64,000 nt of DNA from Zantedeschia hybrid cultivar (Eukaryota > Streptophyta > Magnoliopsida > Alismatales > Araceae), in assembly GCA_030544215.1 (NCBI GenBank), contig JARZZO010000011.1, forward strand, positions 51,519,587-51,583,586, in the 5' to 3' direction. A model generated the notes under the pieces. That model saw nothing but the letters and a program-made list of their open reading frames with translations. It was not told the origin of the DNA and made no database searches. Below are positions 36,113-45,385 of this stretch, piece after piece (the stretch's first letter is position 1; each line of letters starts with the position of its first letter). Made by a program: the position numbers and the translations under genes.

Positions 36113-36489
36113 TAGGACATAACAGTCATGATTGTCTACCCAAAATGAAACCGTTTGCTTCTATCCATGTATAAGGTAGCCATAAGTTCAAACCATAAGT
36201 TCAACCCAAAATGAAACCATTTGATTCCACCATATATCTATGTCAATGTCAAGGAAATATTAAGGTTCAACTTATGGCACTCGCAGGGGGTAGAACAAAG
36301 ATGACATAAATGTAGCATTACAACATATGAAATGTCCATGCATTGCAAAGGAAAAAAAATCCACGCATCGAAAATAAAATGTAAACATATCGAAAATACA
36401 ACATATGAAATGTCATTGATCATTCCCTCCTTCCTCTTCCCCGTACCTGCAATTGACAATGGGTATGCAGTCATATACCACATTTGAAA
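36113..36489. other. Harbinger sequence between the Athila element and the transposase
   Basis: Non-coding. It has the 3' TAGGA duplication, a short duplication around GTTCAAACCATAAGTTCAACCC (about 36188-36210) and the probable 3' untranslated region of the minus-strand transposase. Confidence 0.5.
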
Positions 36490-37921
36490 ATGAATACAAT
36501 AATAACCAATGTAAAACAAGGTATGTATAGCAATTTGTACCCTCGCCTAGTGTGCTGTGACCAAAGACGAGTGGTCATTTGGTTTCTGAATCTCTCCCCT
36601 CTAGCAGCCTCTGTGTCATTAACATTATCCTCTTCGTTTACTTCATTGTCTCCCTCCATCATCAAATCACATTCTCCTTGTTGGAAAATTAAATCAAGGC
36701 CTTGTTCCTTCCTAATGAAGTTGTGTAAGACACAAGAAGCCATTGCAATCTTTGCCTGAGTCTTAATGAGATAATTTCGTCATTTTACTAACATTGTGAA
36801 TCGGGCTTTCAATACCCCAAAGGCACGCTCAACAACATTACGTAGCTGAACATGCCTATGATTGAACAGATCCTTCTTACTTCTATATGTTAGCCGATTC
36901 CTTCTTGAAGAATTATACTCAGACAAATGGTATCGAGTGTCGCGGTACGGCGCTAAGAATTGAGGGGTGTTTGCATACCCAGCATCGACCAAATAATATT
37001 TCCCTACGATACAAGTTGTAGCTATTGTTTAGCATCAAAATTAAGTACTTTAATTATTGTATTGAATAGTATTTACCTTCAGGTACAGTAAAACCTCCAC
37101 TCTCCATTGCCCACCTCAAGACCTTCATATATGCAGCAGAACCCTCCCAACCAACGACAATGTATGTGAACATTAGATCAAAATTCACACAACCCATGAC
37201 ATTCTGGGAGGTTTCACCCTTTCTATTTCGAAATCGAGGCTGGTCAATATGTGGGACCTTTGCAGAAACATGTGTGCCATCAATTGCACCTACAACATTC
37301 TATTGGCATAGGAAATAAAGTTAATCAAACACATGACGACACAAAGATGCATAGATAAGAATATTAGGTGTGTACGGTAAATAATATTATCTTGAAAAAA
37401 AGATAATACTTTGGATCACGACGAATCTTTGGGTGCACCGGTTCATCGGAAGTAGGGCCCTTAATGTAGTCACGACGTATTGACAATATTGCCATGAGCA
37501 AATTGTTAAAATGACGACTTATGGTCTCCCCTGGGTGTTGAAACCATTCACGAAGCAACCTATTCCCAATACCATGGCCAACCTCAAGCAAAAATATGGC
37601 TAATTGTTCAGTAGCAGACATGTTCTTCGTGTCTTGTAGGGCACCCCGCTCCATGAGATTATCTCTCAGTCTTAAAAGCAACCATGGGTGCACCCGAAAA
37701 CTGGAATATGACCTTCCCACATGGCCTGCCATCAACTCATTTACCCACCTATTCCCTCGACCTATATCAGTGTGCATTGGCCTACTAGGACCATGAGTGT
37801 GAAATGACGACGATAACAAATGAAGTATGACCATGTGTTCAACTTGTTCCCAATACTCTTCCTCTTCCATCATAAATGTAAGAATGTCAAAGGTAGGAGG
37901 GTTCATAGCAGCGAATTCCAT
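36490..37921 (-). pseudogene. PIF/Harbinger DDE transposase, nearly intact
   Basis: Minus-strand exons are 37921-37391 (helical N-terminal part), 37299-37077 (NVVGAIDGTH, first Asp at 37279-37281) and 37003 to about 36490 (KYYLVDAGYAN, second Asp at 36984-36986; VERAFGVLKARF, Glu at 36828-36830). The last intron (37076-37004) has GT-AG ends and rejoins the frame. The catalytic D-D-E set of DDE_Tnp_4 is complete. Two defects are visible. The first intron starts with AT (37390), where a GT would give the usual FFK-NVVGAIDG join. An in-frame TGA at 36780-36782 separates the DDE core from the C-terminal KTQAKIAMASCVLHNFIR. It would cut at the terminal repeats and reinsert the element. Confidence 0.87.
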
Positions 37922-38031
37922 GTTGTCAAAAGATAAGATCCTATATTATACAAGTATGAAATGATCATGTTTTGCACATAAAAATAACAACAGAAATCAC
38001 ATTTTAAAAAACAAATTAAAGGATATCAATG

Positions 38032-39075
38032 TCAATAGTAGACTAGGCGGGTCATTATCCACCCAAGCCTCAATTCATCCGGTAGAGATAAAAAGATAGA
38101 ACGATCATCGACAGGCTTCAGCAAATCAACAGCTTTATAAAAAGACTCTTGCGGAATTCCAGTGACTTTCATCAACTCCTGAAGAGCTGTTGCAACGGAC
38201 GGAGCTGACATTTTTTGATGCTCCATAATCTCCCTTGTCAATTTGAGTCTTTCCTCACCCAACTTGACTAGCCTATCCATCTGCTCATTACCAAGATCAG
38301 TAGCCCGCTTCCTCTTTCTATTAGCATTAGTGCAAGTGGAAGTGTTTCTCTGTGGAGGAGTAGCCTCCTCATTCATGTTAGGTGTGGGAGTTGGCATTTC
38401 TTCATGCCGGACATTGTATTCGGATGTCTCACCCTCTAAATTGAAGCAATTTATATTGAAGTCTAAGCCTAGGTCCACATCCGTCACTTCATCATCATCT
38501 CCATTTTCACTTCGTATATCTAGGTATGAGGTACCCGAATTAGGTGCAGCATTATCTCCCCTAGCCAAAGAAGTGGAACAAATCAGGTGTATTTGTTCCA
38601 TGAAGTAGAAAGGCTTTCCTTGTATTTGTTTATATTCTTTATTGCACTAAAAAAAATGTAACATTTGCTCATGTTATTAGTGATGAATGACTGAAAATAA
38701 TGAAATGAGAAACTCATCGTACAACACCCACTCACATACCGCTATCAGATCCTCCCAAGTCTCTCGGTCACCTGGGACAGGCACATGTTTTTCATCATCC
38801 CAACCCCAACCTGACGTCCTATTCTTAAGATTAAGATATAGGGAATACAATTTCTTCAGGTTTTTGAAACGATTCTTCAAATGATGGAGTGAATAGCCCA
38901 GCTTAGAAATGGAATTGAATTTAACAACAGTGGACTTCCAAGCCTCTTTCGTAAAATTGCCATTGGCAAATCCATCGTTGTTAACCCTGTGCTCTACAAG
39001 AAGATCTAGCAAGGTACGATCAGCTTCGATACTCCAATTAGCCACTCTACTTTTACCATCCTTGGACTGACTCAT
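38032..39075 (-). CDS. Myb/SANT-like protein of the Harbinger element
   Basis: Exon 1 (39075-38740) encodes MSQSKDGKSRVANWSIEADR, a trihelix/Myb-SANT domain with ANWSIEADRTLLDLLVEH, FTKEAWKSTVVKFN, LKNRFKNLKKLY, GWGWDDEKH and WEDLI. Intron 38739-38647 has GT-AG ends. Exon 2 (38646-38032) continues in frame through KPFYFMEQIHLIC into an acidic stretch (ENGDDDEVTDVDLGLD), a basic KRKRA segment likely to be a nuclear signal, and a C-terminal helix-rich region. In this superfamily the Myb-like protein helps the transposase enter the nucleus and bind DNA. No stop or frameshift is visible, so it may be functional. It lies about 110 bp upstream of the transposase, same strand. Confidence 0.88.
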
Positions 39076-39765
39076 TCTTTACCAGGGAGGATTATTGAAT
39101 ACAAAGAAAGATAAAATAATGAGATCAATGTAAAATCATAAGAAAACGTATATGAGTGTATATCAATGGAGCAATCAGACGCGTGCAATGAGGAAACATA
39201 AAAAACATACAAGTGAGGAGGAACTACAAGCGACAGAGGGAATGAGTATGTGGAAACATGCTATGTGGAACCACAAGCGATAGAGGGAAGGAGCAATAGC
39301 GCCATATGCTATGTGGAAACATGAGGGAATGAGTAATCACATGCTTTCAACAGCACAGTGCCAACAAAAACGAGCAGCACCTTCCTAACAAAGAAGGACC
39401 AGCGCATTCACAACAGAGAAGAACCAGCACATTACTAATAGAAAATTCAGCAAATTTCAACAGAGAAGGAGCAACACATTCTCAACATAAAAAAATAATA
39501 CGGGCATCATGTTCAGGAAGAGGAAAGGAGAAAACGAGGAAAGCACCATATAATTGTTGCACAACCACAACCAATCGCCTATAGCAGGGGAAAATAAAAT
39601 AGGGGCATCATGTTCAAAAAGAGGGAAGGAAAAAATGATAGCCATATATATTGTTTGCAGGAACATGGAAGGAAAAACCCGAAGAACACGTGATGCACAG
39701 GAGCAAAGGAGAAACTAACAGAGGAAAGGGAAGGAAACACCTTGCCACGAGACGCAGAGAACCAA
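39076..39765 (-). other. Upstream region of the Myb/SANT gene
   Basis: Non-coding. It contains short near-repeats such as ATGCTATGTGGAA, CAACAGAGAAG and GGCATCATGTTCA (39502-39514 and again at 39603-39615). It is the likely 5' leader of the minus-strand gene pair. Confidence 0.45.
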
Positions 39766-40300
39766 CGAACAGAGGTGAAGAGAAGACCTTGCCGCCAGGA
39801 AGGAGGCGAGATGCCGCCGGGAAGGAGATGCCGCCGGAAAGGAGGCGAGATGCCGCGGGGAAGGAGGCGGGATGCCGCCGGGAAGGAGATATCGCCAGAA
39901 AGGAGGCGAGATGCCGCGGGCCAGGAGACGCGATGCCGGGGTCGCCGCCGAGAAACACTCACCGTTGGGAAGGAGACGGGATGCCACCAGGAAGGAGACA
40001 GGATGCCGGGGTCGCCGCGGGAAGGAGATGCCGCCGAGAAGGAGGCAGGATGCCGGAGTCACCGCCGTCGACTCACTGTTCGTCGGAGTTGTGCTAGGGT
40101 TTCAGAAAAGGGAAGGGCAGAGGGGCGTCGGGGGTATGGGCAGAGGAGAGGAAAAGGATCATCGGGGTCGAGAGAAATGGGAATGCCACCGGGTGCCGGG
40201 GTCGCCGTCGGGAAGGAGGCAGGATGCCGGGGTCAGCCGTGCTGTTCGTCGGAGGGGCATCGGGGGTACGGGAGGGGCGTCGGGGGTACGAGCAGAGGGG
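39766..40300. repeat. GC-rich minisatellite of 20-26-bp units
   Basis: The word GATGCCGCCGGGAAGGAG and variants (GAGATGCCGC, GGATGCCGGGGTCGCCG) recur more than a dozen times. Open frames exist on both strands here because the repeat lacks stops; they are not genes. The array lies upstream of the Myb/SANT gene and may act in its promoter. Confidence 0.85.
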
Positions 40301-40338
40301 GGCAGAGGAGAGGAAAATGGGGATGGGAAAATGGGATT

Positions 40339-40369
40339 AACTCATTCCACCTAAAGCGTGGAATGAGTT
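40339..40369. repeat. Perfect 12-bp inverted repeat near the Harbinger right end
   Basis: AACTCATTCCAC and GTGGAATGAGTT are separated by seven bases. It lies about 125 bp inside the right terminal repeat. Confidence 0.85.
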
Positions 40370-40492
40370 ATCCCCAATCTTAACCCCATTATTGAGGATA
40401 ACCCTATTCTTCTTAACCCCCCTTATTCTCACATATTTTTGGCATACCAAACAAAGAACGGGTATAACCCATCCTTATCCCCGTTCTATCCT

Positions 40493-40508
40493 GATACCAA
40501 ACGGGACC
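40493..40508 (-). repeat. Right terminal inverted repeat of the Harbinger element
   Basis: Reads GGTCCCGTTTGGTATC on the minus strand, pairing with 15847-15862 with one mismatch, and is followed by the target duplicate CAA. Confidence 0.9.
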
Positions 40509-40511
40509 CAA

Positions 40512-41836
40512 ATATCTGGATAGACTAGTACAGGTTTCTTCAGCTCATGTGATGAGGGTGACTGATCCTATAGGTCACTTGTGTGGAGAACCTATGCTGA
40601 ACCTGTAGGTGCTCATTGGTGAATGAGTTCACTTAACTGATTCGACTATGAATCGCTGGATGGTATCTACCTAACTGTTAACCAGCTTGATTCTTTTGTC
40701 ACGGTTGCATGGATGGTCCTTAGACCTGAGACACCAAAGATACCTTGTTGGTAGGTCTCTTAACTTTGACCTTGATTAACGAATCCCTAAGTTATCTATA
40801 AGTCAAATGATCGGGTTCAAGGAGATGCCCTCGAAGATAATTGTGTGATCAATACGGGATCATCCGCTTTCGATAATAGGAGAGAGAATGTTCCAGAAAT
40901 GATGCGTTGAAGTCCCTGGCCAGGACGGACTCTGTATCAGATAAAGAGTTATCTGATATAGATTAGCGGCATCTGATTCAAGTGAATCGACCGGCTAGGG
41001 TTTAACGGTAAACCATACACTAGGTCGATTCGGGAACATTGCACGGATGAAGGATTATATCTGCGCGGTAACCGATGACGGAAAGGTTCCCATAGTGGGT
41101 TGCATAAACCCCAATGCCTTCCAGGATCACGCAGTGTTGCTTGGCACCCAACGCGATCGGAAGCCCGTTCGAATTTATTGTGGGACATTAAATTCAGCTG
41201 ATTAATTAATATAAGGATATTGATTAATTTAGTGGGTTTGTAAAGAGTTACTAGACTTAATGGGCCATTAACTGGACTGGTATTTGGGCATAGAGGGTCA
41301 CACGTAAAAGGTTTTCAAGTCGATGGATATTTAGATGGGGTATCGGATAAGTGTGAGTTTTTCTGAAAAATTGCAAAGCCACTTATTATAAAAGAACCGC
41401 TTTGTGCACTGGGGCCAGCAACTCGGAGCAGTCCTAGCCACCCCCCATTCTCTCCTCTCTCTCTCCTAGGCACCCCCTTCAGAGGTTGGCCCCTCAGAGG
41501 CTCCCCTCCAAATCCCGCCTGCTCCGCATCCCGTCCGACGGGAATTCTGATACCACACGTCATGGAGGATTACGCGCAGTCAGACGGGATCCACAGATGC
41601 TGCACCGAGTGAGGAAATGAGGACGAACCATCGAAAGGAAGACCGTGTGGATACCGCTAGAGGTCAGGCACTTGCGTCGCTTGCGGCATCACATAGATGG
41701 AACCAGACGAACGCGGATTCGAATCCGCGTAAGGTAAAGTATGATTTTACTATCTGTCTTTGTATCTGAAATGGCATGGATCCGAAAAATTTATTTTCCA
41801 CTGCGTTTGTTCGGATCTGACACAGTGAACCCAACA
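40512..41836 (+). repeat. 3' LTR of the copia element, part 2
   Basis: It continues the LTR interrupted at 15846 and matches 5' LTR positions from about 8098 to 9423. It ends GAACCCAACA, followed by AAAAT, close to the 5' flank AAAGT. Confidence 0.93.
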
Positions 41837-42665
41837 AAAATTCCCTTGAGAAGTCTCACCAACAATAAAGTGAACACCTTCTCTTCTTCTTCTTCTTTCT
41901 CCCTTCTTGCTAGCTAGAAGGCGGGAGAGAGGCGAGGAGAGGGTCGGCCACCACATAGAAGGGGATACCGAGAGGGGAGAGGGAGATAGAGGGGGGAGAC
42001 CACACTAGGGTTAGCATGGGGCCTTAGGGATCCTATCTTAATCATATATATAGACTTGTTTTTAAGTTTTTTTCACAAAAATTCTTGAGTTATCAAACAA
42101 CTTATTAAGTCAACGAAACAGCTTAAAACTATTACGTGTATGGCCCTCCAGATCTAGATGTCAATCTAGTTGCATTCATTAAGTCCACAACTCATATACA
42201 TGCTTATTGGTTAACTCCTTAACCTTTTAAGCTAACTCATTAATTATTTCATGGCTTGATTAACATGATTACCAAATAATCACTTTAATAATAATGTTGA
42301 TCATGTTAGACTCCAACCAATGCCAGATGGTCCTAGAAGACATTCGGAATAATTTATCCCACTCAAGAATCTTTCTATCAACATATGCCATATGTATTTA
42401 ATCCCTTCAATCATACAATACCTCTTGTTTAGCTAAGAGTATGGTTTAACTTTGAAACTCTTGTATGCTAAATTAGATAGACCTCACAGTCAAAGTTCCA
42501 TCAGAAAACTACTTTTCTGATGAACTACTAAACCTTGGCGATTGATTTTCTCAAGTAATTATCTATAAGATGTTTTCTCTTATATAACTATACCTAGAGC
42601 GAATGATCTCATGTTGATATCAAATTCCCTTCACAAGTATTCTACTGAGTCTAAGCTATTATGCC
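41837..42665 (-). repeat. Old minus-strand copia LTR (part 2)
   Basis: On the minus strand the order of landmarks (ACTTAATGAATGCAACTAG, GACATCTAGATCTGG, pyrimidine-rich leader) follows the diverged LTR type at 6079-7600. It continues the LTR end at 7625-7859 after removing the intervening copia. The distal end near 42665 is not sharply defined. Confidence 0.5.
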
Positions 42666-42703
42666 CTAAAATTCTGAAATAGGAAGGAAATCAATTTTAT
42701 GTT

Positions 42704-43165
42704 ACTAATCAATTAAAGTGTTATGTGTATTGGTTAAGGTCACCTACATCTATTAGATTGAACATGTGATGTGTGGAGGGAGCCATATCGATTAAGTGTT
42801 AGTCAAATCGAAGTATGCTAAGATTACTTGATTAAGTTGTTTCATCAAATGACCCGAAACTGAGTCAAAGATAGATTCATTTAGATTTATTTCTAGGACT
42901 GGTTTTCATTTTGGGAACCATTTCGTGCATAGTAACTAATCAATTAAAGTGTTATGTGTATTGGTTGAGGTCACCTGCATTGATTAGATTGAACATGTGA
43001 TGTGTGGAGGGAGCTGTATCGATTAAGTATTAGTCTAATCAAAGTATGCTAAGATTATTTGATTAAGTTGTTTCATCAAAGGACCTGGAACTGAGTCGAA
43101 GACAGATTCATTTAGATTTATTTCTAGGGTTGGTTTTCATTTTGGGAACCATTTCGTGCATGGTT
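42704..43165. repeat. Two-copy tandem duplication, 231-bp unit
   Basis: The block beginning ACTAATCAATTAAAGTG at 42704 recurs at 42935, including AACATGTGATGTGTGGAGG and GGGAACCATTTCGTGCAT. The copies differ at scattered positions. Non-coding. Confidence 0.9.
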
Positions 43166-44309
43166 ACCTTGCGAGATTTAGAAGTAGAATCATGTTTGAT
43201 CTAGGTTGGTAGTTTGAAAACTGGCTAGGTAAGGAGCTAGTTCGGATTTGAACTAGGATTCTATCAATATTTATGACCCCCTTTAGTCCATAGGAGAGGT
43301 TGTGCATTGCTATGCTCATCGAGAGTTCTTGTTGTTGCTAGAGAAGGATTAGCAGTTGGGAGTCAGGTTTTTGGGAATTAGGTTTCGGCTTCTAAGAGGT
43401 AGGTGATGATTACCCAAAGCCATAAATATTTTGTATAAGAAAAACTAAGCTATTTGAATGTTTTCAAAGGCTTGTAAATTTGTTCTGAGAATCTATGTGT
43501 GTACCTGAAAATTGAATTTAAGCAACCTGCTACTCCTCTCAGTCTATGTTCTGCCAAGATCTTGGTTTACCTATATTGACTATACTCTTTGGTAGTCTGC
43601 CGTTTAAACTATAAAAATTTTGTGCAAATTATGTAAGAACTATGTTGGACAGTGCCATCTTACGAGTTTGGGGCCAACCTTATAAGCATTCATGAGAAAG
43701 GTCTAAACTTGAGGGCAACAGGTGGAATCCTCTGCCAGGATTTGTATACGGCATGAGTGAGACTAGAGACTCCCGATTCTACGTAGTTAACCAAGTCCTT
43801 AGCACTTTGCCTAGGTGTTCTAGTATATGTGTTTGTTCTCCTACTGTATAGTTGGATGCTTGTAGATTAGTTCATAAGTTCATATTGGTTCAGTACAAAG
43901 ATGTTCATTTGTTCAGGGTTGCTATTTGTTCTATATGCTCTGATTTGGCAAAAAAAATTGTAAGCAACTTGTGAATTTGTTGAGAAATCTGTTCAAGATA
44001 CAAAGGTCAGTTATCTTTGATCTCAATCTTTCTTGATCAATCAGACTTATGTTGGAAATCTAAAATCCTTGATATCATGATTAATTTGTGATTATCTACC
44101 TAAATTTTATCTCATACAAATTGGTTTCCACTCTGATACTCGCTTCATTTTCTAGAAGTTAATGGGTTCAAACTTTAGAATAATCGAATTACTAATTATT
44201 TGACATCTTTAAGAGGTTTTAGACTCAATTTAATTAACTGATGTAGGATAGATTGAGTTATCAGTTTAGAATTGATTCTTTTGACCAGCTATAGATATTG
44301 AGTTTATGA
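43166..44309. other. Unassigned repeat-like sequence
   Basis: No open frame and no clear ends. The word TTGTTGAGAAATCTGTTCAAGA and neighbouring text have no match elsewhere in the window that I can see. Confidence 0.4.
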
Positions 44310-45035
44310 TCTCTCTATCGATTAAGTCATCGATTAGATTTGCATACTGTAAATCGATTACCTTGTTTGCTTTGAAATTGGTTATGTTTCTCTACTCTAA
44401 CTATTTGACCTTCGTATCGATTAGAATCTCTTATTCGTATAATCGATTTATCTGGCTAGTATCGACTAAGCTATCTCTTTGATAATCGATCATATGTCCC
44501 TAGATCGATTACTTTTCTTTGTAGACTGGGTAATCGACTATATTGCATAATCACTTAGGCCTTCGTTTATCTGACTAATCAATTTATTATTTCTTTGACT
44601 TGGAGTAAAAGCCTTAATATGTCTGATTGGTTTACCTTTGAATCGATTAGAACTTTGCCTGTCTAATCAATTATCTTTCCTTCAATTTCGATTTGAATCC
44701 TTTCCATTTGGCCGCTCAATATTGATTATTTGATTCTTGGTAATTGATTATACCTTGGAACCGATTAAGTCCTTTGTAGCAATTATAAGCCTTTTGTTAC
44801 TTAATTGATTGCCTATTGCGACTAAGTTGTCTGACTAGAGATTAACCCTTATCGATTAAACCTAATGAGTTCAATTATTCTTTTTAATTTTGTAATTGAT
44901 TAACTGACTTGATAATCAGTGAGTCAACCTTTCTAATTGAATTATGATTTAATCGATCTAGCGACTATGGCCTTTATTCTGCATAATTGATCAACTTACC
45001 CATTAGTCGATATTTTTGATTAATCGATCTATACC
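44310..45035. repeat. Tract dense in AATCGATTA-type palindromes
   Basis: About twenty occurrences of TAATCGATTA and one-base variants (AATCAATTA, AATTGATTA, TCGACTA) are spaced 15-60 bp apart in 0.7 kb. The text between them does not repeat. A few copies also occur at about 42785, 43018 and 46650-46720. Confidence 0.75.
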
Positions 45036-45135
45036 TTTGGAAGCTTATGAACATATTATCCAAATAGAAATTGCTTGGATATATTGGGATTTGTTCTGTT
45101 AGTTACCACTCTAATTTTGATGACATTTTATCTTT

Positions 45136-45385
45136 TGTCCCCTGCACGTAGCTCAGTGGGACACCCCCCTGCCTGGGGCAGGGAGTGGGGTGATCGAGCC
45201 CATGCATTCTCACGGGTCTCTTGGTTTCTTCCAGTGAGTGGTTGGTTTAGCGCCTGAGGCGTTGGCTTTGCCCCTTGTGGGCTTGTATATGTCCCATTGG
45301 GCCTTGGGTGTTTGTATATAGAGTGTTGCCTCCAGGGATGGAAACCTGGTGGGATGGGTTTGTACATAGTGTAAGTAGAGCCTAT
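45136..45385 (+). mobile_element. tRNA-derived SINE
   Basis: CACGTAGCTCAGTGGGAC (about 45146-45163) is a pol III A box, and TGATCGAGCCC (about 45191-45201) a B box at the right spacing, followed by a tRNA-unrelated body and a tail GTGTAAGTAGAGCC. There is no acceptor-stem pairing, so it is not a tRNA gene. I could not identify flanking duplications, so the ends are approximate. Confidence 0.75.

Larger units (their letters stand above)
15847..40508 (-). mobile_element. PIF/Harbinger DNA transposon, about 12.9 kb without its nested Athila element
   Basis: Terminal inverted repeats GGTCCTGTTTGGTATC (15847-15862) and its reverse complement with one change (40493-40508) are flanked by CAA on both sides (15844-15846, 40509-40511). 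It carries a Myb/SANT gene and a DDE transposase gene, both on the minus strand, the two-gene set of this superfamily. The body also holds an internal duplication, a large 275-bp tandem array, a LINE fragment, 75-bp repeats and, at 24394-36112, a complete Athila element. The 3-bp duplication size fits the superfamily, but CAA differs from the usual TWA target. Reading through the insert rejoins the copia LTR exactly. Confidence 0.9.
7860..41836 (+). mobile_element. Ty1/copia LTR retrotransposon carrying a large nested insertion in its 3' LTR
   Basis: The element has a 5' LTR (7860-9423), a Met-tRNA primer site, decayed gag and pol in copia order (protease, integrase, RT, RNase H), a polypurine tract and a 3' LTR. 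The 3' LTR is split by a 24.66-kb transposon (15847-40508). Removing that insert leaves a 3' LTR of 1562 bp against 1564 bp for the 5' LTR. The first 237 bp of the two LTRs differ at about nine positions by eye (about 4%). Many in-frame stops and frameshifts show that it cannot encode its own proteins. Confidence 0.92.

Noticed and set aside
39651..40383. Long frames on both strands (up to 213 codons)
   Set aside because: Produced by a stop-poor GC-rich minisatellite; no domain.
45146..45201. tRNA gene
   Set aside because: A and B boxes are present but there is no acceptor-stem pairing or anticodon arm, and a long unrelated body follows; called as a SINE.
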